In this document: positions 34,972 through 46,595 of the stretch, piece after piece
How the letters are laid out: every line of letters begins with the position of its first letter
Position numbering within the stretch: the first letter of the stretch is position 1
Source of the DNA: Lingula anatina
Taxonomy: Eukaryota; Brachiopoda; Lingulata; Lingulida; Lingulidae
Assembly: GCF_001039355.2 (NCBI RefSeq)
Contig: NW_019775397.1
Coordinates: forward strand, 152,133-203,203
Direction: 5' to 3'
Length of the DNA stretch: 51,071 nt
The notes under the pieces: generated by a model
Told to the model about the DNA's origin: nothing
Database searches by the model: none
Seen by the model: only the letters and a program-made list of their open reading frames with translations
Program-made: the position numbers and the translations under genes

Positions 34972-37900
34972 ATGTCCACAACACGTCAGGAAGAAATATG
35001 GGCTATGGTCAAAGGAGTAAATGCGGTGACTAACAATGTGGGAAAGAGCTTGAACCTCTACCGTCAGTGGGCACCAAACTTTGACCAAGATAATGCGGTA
35101 ATAAAAACAATTCTTTATACATTTCGTATAGGCCTATCTGGCTATGAATAACAATTATTGTGCATGTACCATACGAATTTACATGTTCACCACTGCATAG
35201 AAACAACGAAGATATATTTCTATGGTTGTGTGACTGGTAGTCCGCTAGGAACCGTTATCCGTTCCCCATTACTTTGTACAGGTGACATCTTTCAATATGC
35301 TGACCCAATACGACTAATTCTAATTTGTACCAATCGGATGGGACACGGGACTCCCATTCCTACATGAAGGACTGTACGTAACGGAGGCGAAACTGAGCAT
35401 ATACTGCTTCTAACGAACCATTAGAAAATGGTCGATGGTGATAACATTAGATTTCAAGTATACTCCCGAGAAGATGCATATATGTGTGTATATGAGTATC
35501 CTCTTAATGGTCTGTAGGAGTCCATTGTTAGTAGAAAAATGTCATGAAATTGGTACTTTCACTTTCATAGGACATTCAATACAACGGACCAAAATTTACT
35601 GCCCAGACAATAGACGAACTGTTTGGAGAAAACAAAGATGCCTTGATTCTGGACGCAGGGGCTGGAACTGGTTTAGTGGGGGAAGAGGTATGAACAAGAT
35701 TCTACTTTGAATTATTATTTACAGTATTAGATTTATAAGTAGATTCATTTAATTCCGATAGTAACATTTTACCGATCTTTCGCTATAATTGTTATAATTT
35801 CTTCAATATCTCTCTTAAGCAGCTAAATATTAATGTCCATAAGCAGCTTGTCAATTTACTTTTAGCTTTAAGTGGCGGCTTCTTGCAAACTACGAACGCT
35901 AAGTTGTTGGACAGTATTTCATTAATTTTTATTGACAGCTGCAGAATCTAGGATTCACAAACCTGGTGGCTCTAGACGGAAGTCAGGAGATGTTAGATGT
36001 AGCCAATCAGAAAGGAGTTTACAAGAGCAGTGTTTGCAGTTTCTTAGGGCCTGACAGACTGGACATTGATTCAAGTGATTCACGATGCGACAGTTTATCT
36101 TTACTGCATATAAATGCTAGAATCTATATAGCGCATTTAAAGGCATACAATGTTCGGTAGAATTTCTTACAGCAGAGTAATGAAAATTCGCATAGAAATT
36201 CCAGCAATTTTTCCGTTGTAAAACTGTTATAAAAATGCGGTCTATTAACCTGGTTTCCAGTTGGTAATAAGTATTTCATTGTCACGGGTACTGTGAAGCA
36301 CATGCGTCTCCATCTCACCTCTCCTACCACCGCACAAGGGGAGAGGCTCAAAATTTTGAAACTGTGAATCGAATAATTGGACCATAACTTTACCAATGGT
36401 TTGGGACAGGGTGGGCTTACATCTTGATGATAAAGACGAATATGTTGAAATGTCAATGAAAGTTCAATATCCGGTAAATATGAATGCCCAATGCATCTTG
36501 CGTGACTTTAAAGTTATTTGCATAGGCACATCAGAGTTAAGCTACCCTTACAACCGGTCGTGCGTGCTTCTACGAGCGGTTTGCGTGCAAAAAATTGGCC
36601 AAGTAGTAAGATACACGCACGTGGAACGTACTTTTTTTGGTGGACACAAACACGACGCAAAGCACGCAGCCCGAAAACTGGCCGGCCAGTTTTTCGCTAC
36701 GACCTGTCTGCGACAATTAGAACGCCTGGAGCACGCTCGTAGCACGCAAGACAAAAGCACTGAGTAAGTGCGCTAGGCGTGCGTGTAACGCATGAAAAGC
36801 ATGCAGAAATTCCGGGGTATTTTACCACGAAGACGTACTCACCACGCAAGAGACTCGTACGTTCAACTTGCTTTTAATGTACGTGTTAACAAAAAGGGGG
36901 GTGAGCGCACTTCCTCCGTGCGTTTATTTTACTTCCAAAGTGCGTGGCGAGTACTACTACCATACTTGTGAAGTGCGTCACACAAAGACGACGCACGTGC
37001 CCAGCACGATAAAAGTGCAGGCGATCCCGAGCAACCACTACAAGCATTGCGTCACGATCTTCGGCCTCCTCTAGCATTAGCAGCTGTAGAAGTCGATGGC
37101 GCATCCTTCTTGGAAGTGCCATTTTGGAAGCCAAAACAGTGAATGATGAAGAGACTCGGTGCTCCCTTTTATATTATTTTGATTATCCGTGCGTCCCACT
37201 TCCGTGCTCATTACATTTCTTTTACGTTTCTCTCACTTCGTAAGTACGATTTCTGAAAACGTACGCTTCACTTGCATTACACGCATGATTATCTCACTCA
37301 CTGTGTGCGACACAGGTACAGATCGTACGTGCCCCTTACTTCTTTCTACTTCCAAAAAAGGCGTACAGACCACTTGCGGGCCCCACGTTTCGAGCACGAC
37401 ACACCTACTCATAAAGTACTTACTACTTCGTCCGCTGCGATTTAATTTTCATCCTGCGACTACGCTTCGTCTGACAAGAACTCCGAGGACGCACGATCTC
37501 TAAGCACGCACGACGGGTTGTAAGAGAGGCTATAGCTAGACTTTTAAAGTGTAAAATCTGGCCAATGTTCATGGCTCGTCTTGGGGTCATAGTTTCTTAC
37601 CGTTATTTTCCATTGTAGTTTGAAACGACAAATGGAAACAGTGTCATGCATCGGGTTTCAGATATTGATGTCGAGTTTTTTTTCCTGTCACACCACCATA
37701 AACGTAAAAAAATGTCATTCTTCGTAATCGGTTCTTTGAAGAAAAAGGTTCATTAATACATACCTATTTATTGTTTCCAGGACAGTATGACTGCGTGGTG
37801 TGTGTTGGTACTATGGCAGCAGGCCACGCCAATGCTAGTTGCCTTCCAGAACTGATTCGAATCACTAAGTCTGGTATGTTATGAGATATAGTCCTCGAAA

Positions 37901-38383
37901 TAGTAGTTAGGGTTAAGCTTTTTATTAAACTTCATATTTGTAAACTCCATATTTGTAAGTGGCCCTTATCCTTTCTGGATCATTAATTTAAGTTTAAAAA
38001 ATGAAAAAGTTGATACATGAAATCATTTAATGTAATAGGGTTAACTTGTAAGTGGTCCTTACCCTTTCTGGATCATTAATTTAAGTTTAAAAAATGAAAA
38101 AGATGATACATGAAATCACTTAATTTAATAGGGTTTAAATTAAAGTCCCATCCAGTCAATTGCTGTGAGCAATGTTGCATCTACTGTCTCTACAGGTGGG
38201 TATGTTGTCATAGCAATGAGAGAGATACACATCCCAGATTGTGGATATGACGGCAAGAGTTGGGACGACTGGCTGAAGATTCACGAAGACAACGGGCTTT
38301 GGAAGAAAATAGAGATTAGAAATGTTGAAAATTGGCTCTCCGGTGTTTATGTGGGGGTAATTTACGTGCATAAGGTTATGTAA
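34972..38383 (+). CDS. METTL27-like: METTL27-like methyltransferase, gene 1
   Basis: Five exons: 34972-35097, 35571-35687, 35939-36074, 37781-37873 and 38196-38383; phases 0, 0, 1, 1; 219 residues. SAM-binding motif I is LILDAGAGTG (about 67-76), the acidic end of the next strand is ALDGS (Asp about 94), then YDCVVCVG (about 129-136) and GGYVVI. The N-terminal YRQWAPNFDQD and the C-terminal GYDGKSWDDWLK...ENW are typical of the METTL27/WBSCR27 group, a class I SAM-dependent methyltransferase family whose substrate is not known. A conserved acceptor (tttcag) 12 nt before the ATG suggests a non-coding first exon. The third donor reads tcaA|gtgatt, where the sisters have G before the gt, so it is weaker. 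Intron 3 holds a 990-bp TIR element and intron 4 a 93-bp tandem duplication. Confidence 0.82.
36542..37531. mobile_element. About 990-bp GC-rich TIR element in intron 3 of methyltransferase gene 1
   Basis: The left end ctacccttacaaccggtcgt... pairs with the right end ...acgacgggttgtaagagagg as inverted repeats of about 30 bp. The interior is rich in cgcacg/cgtgcg words and clearly more GC-rich than its surroundings. Open frames inside show no known domain and look like by-products of the composition. Non-autonomous DNA transposon, family unknown. Confidence 0.68.
37955..38140. repeat. 93-bp tandem duplication in intron 4
   Basis: gtaagtgg(c/t)cctta(t/c)cctttctggatc at 37955 recurs at 38048 and the two units stay aligned, with few differences, to about 38140. 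Confidence 0.8.
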
Positions 38384-38559
38384 AGGATAATCCTGAAAAC
38401 GTTTCTGGTCATTTAGTTAGTTATTTATCAATTTATCTCGGAATGCCTTGTGCATTCACAAGTTATTTGGTTTACTTATAGATACTTAGATATAGATATG
38501 GTTCCACTGGGAAAAACTGTCACACGCATATACGTATAATTGATCACTTGGGAGCAGCC

Positions 38560-39215
38560 ATCGCCTGGACTTAAATGTATCCCACTACGTTTATAGAACA
38601 AATAATGTAGAGAAACACCTAATGTCCCTGTCAGAAAGAAATTAGATAAACATAATACGCATTCATAACTTTAAAATTTATTCTTGAAGCTTTGGAAGGC
38701 AGTATTAAAATTAATAGAGAACAACCCACCAGCTTTTGTTCAAATTCTAAGCTTTGAAAATCTGTGATCCCGTATTTAAATGTACATCCCCTATAGTCGG
38801 TAAATTTACAAGTTGAACACATTTGACTTTAAATGTAATCAAGGCCTGTCGAATAAGTCTGTCCTTGCATAGTGTTAAACCATGCGAGAACCTGTATCTG
38901 GCGAGAAATCAGTGGGGCTAGACAAGGTGATCTAATTATGTCAGAGCTTAGCAATCAATGGCAACGCATGGGCATAAACTAAATAAAAGGAGACACCCTA
39001 TGTTGTTAAATATCTTTTGTGGATTGTAGGTGTGATGTGATTGTTACTTTTGAATTTAAAAACAGACATCAATATTTTGAATACACTGTAGACGTTTGAG
39101 CTTATCTTAATTTCTCAATTGAAAAAATATATAAAGAAATTGTCAAAATAGTCATTGAAATAAAACCAAGATAACACAAACCTTTGAAAATCGTGTGTAT
39201 TTGATCCGTGGACTA
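38560..39215. repeat. Diverged duplicate of EF-hand copy 6 3' flank
   Basis: Blocks match 29640-30660 in the same order: atgtatccc...ctacgttt, cagaaagaaatta, ttgttcaaattctaa, cccgtattt/cc..aatgtacat, aaatgtaatcaagg, tgatgtgattgt and cctttgaaaatcgtgt. It stops before the EF-hand exon would begin. A decayed EF unit therefore once lay among the methyltransferase genes. Confidence 0.6.
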
Positions 39216-39949
39216 GTTAGTCTGCTCCCGTGAAAGCGACCAAATAGGCAGTCCCCTGGACTATCTGTGTAAATAATCAGTGTCTGTGCTCTACTTTCAA
39301 TTGTCAGAAAGGTATTAGTATGCATATTGTATCACAATTCAACGTAAAAAGGCGATGGCAATAACAGGCACACAGTGCAGTGCAGAGCGTCAAGGTTGGA
39401 GCATCGTTTATGCAGGTGAGTGAACAGTTGTGTAAAAAATCTAATTTTCAAATCACGGCAGATACTGTGAATTTCCTATCATGATTAAAATAGAGACTTT
39501 CTTTGTGATATCCCAGGACTATTTATGTTTTTATATAATGGAAATGATTTTAAACGAAAACATTTATTTCACACAGGCTATACATTTTTGCATTTTCACA
39601 AGAAAAGTCAATGCAAAATCTGAATCCTTCGGAAGATACTTAAACGTCTTTGAATGGCAAGAGCATTACCATATTATATTTACTCCTTAAGCACGAGGCT
39701 TATACAGTACGTGTAAAATGTGTTCATCTGACATGCGTTCAACACTCACGATGGATCCAAAGACCGTTTGGTTACATTAAGCTGTGTCGTGTCGAGCATA
39801 AGTAAAAGATTGGAACAGCCAAACGTCGATTTATGGCGATGACATTTTTAGCCTTAATTATGGTTTTAATTTCAGTAAATGTGTACATTTTCATGTTCTA
39901 ATCCTATTGCAATAGTACTATTGAATACACTTAAACGCGTATATGTTTT
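39216..39949. other. Intergenic, nothing recognised
   Basis: No exon, RNA gene or repeat could be supported here; a 69-codon open stretch at 39481-39690 has no domain or splice context. Confidence 0.4.
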
Positions 39950-40216
39950 GTTTTGACGGCCATTTTGGCTTTTTTGCTATATTTTAATCCTGATAGGATA
40001 AACATTCAATGAAGCTCTTAATAAAGTTTACCCTGCGACTTCTGATCGTTTTTCTATTTTTCCTCATAAATTGAGGGCCATATTGAAAAATGCTCAATGT
40101 TTCGGAAATAGCAACCAAGCTTATTTTGCTTCTCTCGGCCTGAAGAATGCATTTCAGCAAAAAAAATGTTTACATGAAAAAACATTGCAGGGTTAGCGTT
40201 CTGGCTACTTGACTAC
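39950..40216. mobile_element. Solo terminal fragment of the long-TIR element family
   Basis: Matches 14280-14582 closely (cctgataggataaacattca, ggaaatagcaaccaagct, gaagaatgcatttcagca, gttctggctacttgact). Only one end is present, so it is a truncated or solo terminus. Confidence 0.75.
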
Positions 40217-40356
40217 TCCGCTAAGAAACCATGCGAAAAGGGTATTACGGGCAGTAAACTTGCACCGTGCGGGCATCGCATTTCAAATGTAATCTAGGCT
40301 TTACGTGACAAACACAGACCAACCACTGTATATCCATTCTGCAACCACGGAGAACC

Positions 40357-40599
40357 TATATAAAGCCTCCTTCCTGCCTCCCTTGAGAGACTAACCTCCT
40401 CCACTAAATTTGTGTCATTGAATAGTTCAAACTTTTCAGAGACTACGTGTTTTTCAACCCCTCAATATCATATGAATCCCTCAATATATTTGTCGCAAGG
40501 CGATTCTTTGTGTTTTTTTTTTTTTTTTTTTTTTTTAATCAACGAATACGAATTTTAGAGAAAAAAATTATGTGTAATTTAATTTCAGAATTATATAAA
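40357..40599 (+). promoter_or_regulatory. TATA box and 5' leader of methyltransferase gene 2
   Basis: TATATAAAG at 40357-40365 is followed by a leader that matches 34770-34890 upstream of gene 1. A conserved acceptor aatttcag ends at 40588, 11 nt before the ATG, so a 5'UTR intron is likely. A T-run of more than 20 bases lies at about 40513-40537. Confidence 0.5.
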
Positions 40600-42877
40600 A
40601 TGTCCACGACACGCCAAATAGATATTTGGGATGCAGAAAGAAGTCAGAACTCCTACGGTCAGCACCGGGCGAAATACTATGATCAATCAAGTTTGGTAAT
40701 AAAAGCAATTTTTTTAACATTCTGTATAGGCCTTTCTGGCAATGGACGTACAATTGTGGTGCAGTAAGGGGTACCGGAGGAGATCAGCATTGGTCAGAAT
40801 TGTGCCGGAAGTGTGACGTCAAGTGGTGTAAGACGCGATGCTGAGTGGTCATTTTTAGTTGGAGGTGAACGGTAGAGAAGACGTGGACTCGAGAAAAAAG
40901 CAGTTTTTCAAACAACATGGTAAAATTCCACATGACAACGATTTATAGCCTCCCGGGAATTCTTTTCCAATTACGCTCTTTGTCGTGCTGGCGGTCGATG
41001 CAGCATATATTTCAAAACAAATTCACCGCAAATTTAGCACGATTTTGCACCTTCAAATTGTGCCTATTGTTTCTACAAGTATTATCTGCCCCAAATGCAT
41101 AAACATAAAATGTTATCTTACCGTGTTGTTAGAATAACTGCTCTTTTCTCCAAGCCCACGTCTTCATTCCCATTTACCTCCAGCTAAAAATGACCACTCA
41201 GCTTTACGTATTACACCACTTCACGTCACTTCCGGCACAATTCTGACCAATGCTGATCTCCTCCGGTACCTATTATTGTACACGTATTTGCCACTATATG
41301 GAAATGATAAAGGTATGTTTCGATGACGGCAGAGCTCTGTAGGTTAGGGAGGCGAAACTGAGCATATACCGCGTGTAACGATCCACTGGAAAACTAATAA
41401 AAGGAACAGATTTAAAGTAGATGCCGAAAAAATGAGCTTTTAAGTATACTCCTGAGAAAATACATGTAGCCTATGGTCTTTGTTGATAATTTCACAGGAA
41501 TCTTATGTAATTAAAAAATTCATGATTTTGGAACTTTCACTCTCACAGGTCAATCACTACTACGGCCCAAAATTTACTGCCCAGAAAATAGACGAACTGT
41601 TCGGAGAAAACAAAGATGTTTTGATACTGGACGCGGGGGCGGGAACCGGTTTGGTCGGGAAAGAGGTATGAACAAGATCCTGCTTTTACTTCTTTACCTT
41701 ATCTTTTCCCGGGTAACATTTTAGCAGCTTATATGATTTCTTCATTTTTCCCTCATAAGCAGCTAGTCAATTTTACCTTCATGTTTTAGAGGCGATTGCT
41801 TTCAAACTACGAACGTTGAATTATTCTACAGCAGCTTATTATTTTTATTGACAGCTTCAGAATCTAGGATTCACAAACCTGGAGGCTCTAGACGGAAGTC
41901 AGGACATGTTAGATGTAGCCAATCAGAAAGGGATTTACAAGAGAAGTATTTGCAGTTTGTTAGGGCCGAACAGGTTGGATATTGATCCAGGTGATTCACG
42001 GTGCGATAATTCGTATTTACTGCTTATAAATGCTAGAATATAAAGGACAATTAAAGGCATACAATCAAAGGACAATTAAAGGCAGTAGAACTTTATTTAG
42101 AGCAGAGTAATTTATGTTCTAGTATCATGTGTCATGCAGGACCACAGGGTCTGGAAATCTTTTTTATGCTGTTGCTTAATTAATGATGCTGACGCTCAAC
42201 TGCAGTCTATATGATTGATCGATTGATTGATTAAAGAATTTTTGACGACTTCCGTTTACCTGTCACACTACCAAAATCGCAAAAATAAAACTTATAGTTC
42301 GTAATCATTTGAAGAACATGTTGATAAAAACACTTACCTGCTTTAAAAATCAAAGTCAGTTTTTTGTTTGCAGGACAGTATGACTGTGTGGTATGTGCTG
42401 GTACTATGGCGGCGGACCACGCCAATGCTGGTTGCCTTCCAGAACTGATACGGATCACAAAATCAGGTATATTGAAGACAAAGGCTACTAGATAGTAGTT
42501 TGGGTTATGTTCTATATTTGTGAACCAAGTGGTCCACACCTGGATAATTGATTTTTAAATTGACTCTTAAAAGTTTAGAAAATAGAAAGTATAGCTGCAT
42601 CCTTACATTACTTACTGTATGTCATACATTTAAGATTAAAATCACATCCAGTCAATTGCTATGAGTCATGCTGCAATTACTCTCTACAGGTGGTTATGTT
42701 GTCATAGCAACGAGGGAGGCACTCATCCCAGACTGTGGGTATGACGGCAAGAGCTGGGACGACTGGCTGAAGATCCACGAAGACAACGGGCTTTGGAAGA
42801 AAGTAGAGATTAGGAGGGTTGAAAATTGGCTGGCCGGTTTTTATGTGGGTGTTATAAACGTCTACCGGGTTATATAA
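40600..42877 (+). CDS. METTL27-like: METTL27-like methyltransferase, gene 2 (shortened first exon)
   Basis: Five exons: 40600-40695, 41549-41665, 41855-41990, 42374-42466 and 42690-42877; 209 residues. Exons 2-5 are the same lengths as in genes 1 and 3, with motif I LILDAGAGTG and all GT-AG sites in place. Exon 1 is 30 nt shorter, in frame, and the conserved QWAP(N/D)(F/Y)DQD is changed to HRAKYYDQS, losing the tryptophan. The SAM fold core is untouched, but the N-terminal helix that caps the cofactor site in this family is altered. Function may be changed or lost. A 501-bp MITE lies in intron 1. Confidence 0.78.
40770..41270. mobile_element. 501-bp MITE with about 130-bp inverted repeats
   Basis: The left arm ggtaccggaggagatcagca... 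is repeated inverted at the right end (...tgctgatctcctccggtacc) and similarity continues for about 130 bases with small indels. It lies in intron 1 of methyltransferase gene 2. The same terminus seems present in degraded form near 16254. Confidence 0.85.
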
Positions 42878-43364
42878 TGGTAACCCTGTGTACGTTTCCC
42901 GTCTTTTGATTAGTTATCTGTCACTTTTATCTTGGGATTCCCCACAGATAATTCGATAAACTTATATAAGTAGATAGGTTCCAACTTCCAAGGATAAAAG
43001 ACCTACCACACTTTGCATCGTAAAACGGCCGTGTTACAGTGAACATGTAGGTCACATATACAATAGTTGTATAAATTCACGAAGGAGGGGGCTGTACGGC
43101 CTCAGGAAGAAATGGTTGGACGAAATGGTTGAACGATAGCTTAGGATCGTGGCTAACAAAAAAAAAGGAACCAAAAACAACGGCGGGAATGGTTTTAATG
43201 TGACTAATTTTATCAGAAAAATACTGATTTTGCGGTATTTTTTACTCTCTGCTGTATTTTTGGGTGGCCACTTTAATTTTTGAATAACATTACCGTGGAT
43301 TGTTGGGATGCTGCCAATTATCTTACTGCGTTCTTCCGACAGGAAATAGAGCGACAAATAAAAG
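42878..43364. other. Intergenic region downstream of methyltransferase gene 2
   Basis: No gene recognised. It leads into the transposon-end fragment at 43365. Confidence 0.4.
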
Positions 43365-43560
43365 ATTACAACTGTCGACTACTGGCATTACGTTTTTCTA
43401 TTTTCCCACAAAAAAATTGGCGGACATATTGAATTTTGCTAAATGTCTCGCAAGTAGCTAATTTTACTAGTCTAGCCATAAGGAATTCAATTCCGCAAGA
43501 AAAAAAAGAACGTTTACGGGACAGAACAATGCAGGCTTGGCATTCTGGCTACTTAACTGG
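43365..43560. mobile_element. Diverged terminal fragment of the long-TIR element family
   Basis: Weaker match to 14400-14582 and 39950-40216: gacatattgaa, aaatgtctcgcaa, ttccgcaagaaaaaaa, gcattctggctactta. An older copy than the one at 39950. Confidence 0.5.
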
Positions 43561-44043
43561 GATGGGGGGGAGGGCATCATCCAATATAAAACATCTTCAG
43601 GTTTCGTTGATGACGTCAACGGCCACGAGTGAGCATCCTGCCCACCGGCCTTGCACGACCTGGGAGAGCACAAAAGTGATAAAGTGCACGCTGACCCAAA
43701 TGCAGAGTGTCCCTCAATGTTTTACTTATCAGTTGTTTCAGGTCATTCACACTTCGGCTGATACAAGAGTGAGGTGGGTACCGATATCTTAATTTACAGT
43801 ATAGTTAAGTAAACGTTCCTCATATTTATAAAATATCAAGGAATTAAATCTGCATCAAGCACAAAAATGTTACAAGAGATTTTGTTGCAAATGTGGTTTA
43901 GCATCTGCATTTGAATCCTCCGATATTTTATCAACAGCCACAGTCTGTCCTAAGGTTATTTTGTGGGTTACTTTGGTTCAACAGAAGCGATTTTTATACT
44001 CAAAATTCGTGCAAAAATAATTTCAGAATTTTTTCTTTGCAAA
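43561..44043. other. Upstream region of methyltransferase gene 3
   Basis: No TATA box comparable to gene 2 is seen. An acceptor-like ataatttcag ends about 18 nt before the ATG, matching the position of the acceptors in genes 1 and 2. An open stretch at 43436-43792 begins inside transposon sequence and shows no domain. Confidence 0.4.
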
Positions 44044-46595
44044 ATGTCTACATCACGCATGGAAGAAGTATGGGATATTATCATTGATACAAGTGCGGCG
44101 GCTGACAGTGTGGAGACCAGTCAGGAACTCTACAGACAGTGGGCACCAGACTATGACCAAGACAATGTGGTAATATAACCGATTCTTTATACAATAATTG
44201 TATAGGACTTTACTGTTAGGAAAACAATGTTCCAGAAGCTAATACACACGGCATCTGAATGTTATGGTCTGTATACAGTGACTAAAAGTTCAAGTATTCT
44301 GTTACTATGGATACAGACAAACATAGTTCAAGCATCTGGTGTCCTCCAAGTCACCGATATCTGATATTCTTTCAAGATATTCTTTAAAGTGTTGTAATAT
44401 TTAAAAAGTGGTCTTGTAACAAGATGAAGTCTGACAGAAGTGAGCTTTAAGGCCACGTCCCAGGAACAACGCATGATATACAGTGCATCCACAAGTCCAC
44501 CTGTATCTATAGTAAACGCCAAAACAAAATAATAGTTACCTTACATATTTAGTATTCTTTCGAAGTAAAACAGAGTTAACTTTATCAGTGGGACATTAAA
44601 AATACATGGCTGATTTAAAGTGATAGAGCAATCATAAAAATGCAATTTTAAGTTCCATACTTTCTAAATCAACATTTGCTTAAACGTGACACGCCCCAAG
44701 ACATGAACAGTCATACCAATGCTTAATCATGCAAAGGGTCTGAGGTGACGTCCTATTTCTGCTCTCAAGCGGCTAGGTATGGGTCTTAAATAACATTAAA
44801 AGTAGTGATAATGTTTATTCTAAATGTGTTCAAGGTGTATAGTAGGTTTTTAGGTAGACTGTTCATTTCTCTATTCAAATTTCTTGTATGATATAAAGTT
44901 CATAAAAATATACATGTTGACCTACCCATACCTCATAAACTGACGTATACCATATTAAAGGCCAATTCGTTATATAGACCTAAAATTAATCTTAATTTGA
45001 AGTAAAAATTTCACCAAGTTGATACTTTTGCAGGACGTTCATTACAACGGTCCAAAATTGAGTGCGCTGAAAATAGCCCAACTGTTTGGAGAAAACAAAG
45101 ATGTTTTGATACTGGACGCAGGGGCTGGAACTGGTCTGGTCGGGAAAGAGGTATGAATAAGATACTGCTTTGTTTTTTTTTTTTTTTTTTTTTTTTTTCT
45201 CCATTCCACGGGTAACATTTTTTACCAGTCTCATTTCTTATAGGAGTTCTTCAGTTTCTCTTATAAGCAGTTTGTAAATTTTACTTTCATTTTATACTCC
45301 TGGTGGTGACGATTTCTTTGAAACTAAGAATACTGGATCGTTGGACATCAGCTCACTGAATTTTATTGACAGTTGCAGAATCTTGGATTCACAAACTTGG
45401 AGGCTCTAGACGGAAGTCAGGAGATGTTAGATGTAGCCAATCAGAAAGGGATTTACAAGAGGAGTATGTGCAGTTTGTTAGGGCCGATCCGATTGGACAT
45501 CGATTCAGGTTTGATTCTACAATAAAAAAACGTTTTAAGACACACAATACGTGGTAGTTTTTTAAATAGCAAGATAACGATTTTTCTTGGAAATTTACGC
45601 AACTTTTAATTTACCTTCTACCTATCCCCTGCAGTCTCCATTTTTTTTAGAAATCTTTTCATTAACGTTTGTACACACACATTGGATACACCAATGCATG
45701 ACTTCCCGTGGTTGGAAACTTAAACCCACTTGTTCAAAACTTGGACCCATTTGAAATACTAATGCCCAATGAAAGCCTCTCATTTAAACACCTATTGCTC
45801 TGGTGAGCATCTGTGATCCTTGGCAAAGTATAGGGTCAGTGGTTTTATGTAGCATTTTAAAAGCGTCTGAGCCCCACATGTAAACAGTGCAATGCACAGG
45901 ATCCTATTTAAGTGTGGGGAGTGGGGAATATAATCGGTTCCCTTTCCCTGCCGCATGGCCAAAATGTCAAAACAAGGAAATGACGTGGTCCATCATGTTA
46001 TTTCAATTGGCCATTTTTATGTATTTAAAGAATATTTAATATAAGAAATTCTGTTAATTGCTTTAGAAAATCAATATCAATTCACTGTTTTACAGGTTAT
46101 TATGACTGCGTGGTGTGCATTGGCAGTGTGGCGGCTAACCACGCAAATGCCGGTTGCCTTCCAGAACTGATTCGGATCACAAAGTCAGGTATATTAAAGG
46201 GGATAGTTTAACATTGCGCTTAAAAATAACAGTCTACATTTCTAAAGCAATCGCTTCATGGGCTTGCTTGTTCATTGGTTTAAATTCAGAAAGCAGGCCC
46301 TACATGTAGACTCATTCTACCTTACTGTAGGTAATGGCTAAAAACCAATCAATCATATTTAGATCTTCAGTCCATTGTGGGTCACGATGCTTCTGCTGTC
46401 TTTTCAGGTGGGTATGTTTTCATAGCGACCAGGGAGGACAATGTTCCAAACTCCGGGTATGACGGCAAGAGCTGGGACGACTGGTTGAAGATCCACGAAG
46501 ACAATGGGCTATGGAAGAAAGTAGAGATTAGAAGGGTCGAAGATTGGATCGCCGATGTTCATGGGGGCATGATGTACATGTACCAGGTTATGTAA
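44044..46595 (+). CDS. METTL27-like: METTL27-like methyltransferase, gene 3
   Basis: Five exons: 44044-44169, 45034-45150, 45373-45508, 46096-46188 and 46408-46595; phases 0, 0, 1, 1; 219 residues. YRQWAPDYDQD, motif I LILDAGAGTG, ALDGS, YDCVVCIG and GGYVFI are all present, and every junction has GT-AG. This is the most canonical member of the trio. It is predicted to be a soluble SAM-dependent methyltransferase; the substrate is unknown for the family. A T-run at about 45172-45198 lies in intron 2. A possible AATAAA is at about 47078, which would mean a long 3'UTR. Confidence 0.84.

Noticed and set aside
36396-37503. Several 60-120 codon open frames on both strands
   Set aside because: They lie in or at the edge of the GC-rich TIR element in a methyltransferase intron and arise from its low stop-codon composition.
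43436-43792. 118-codon open frame starting ATGCTAAATG
   Set aside because: Its start lies inside the old transposon terminus and no domain or conservation is visible.
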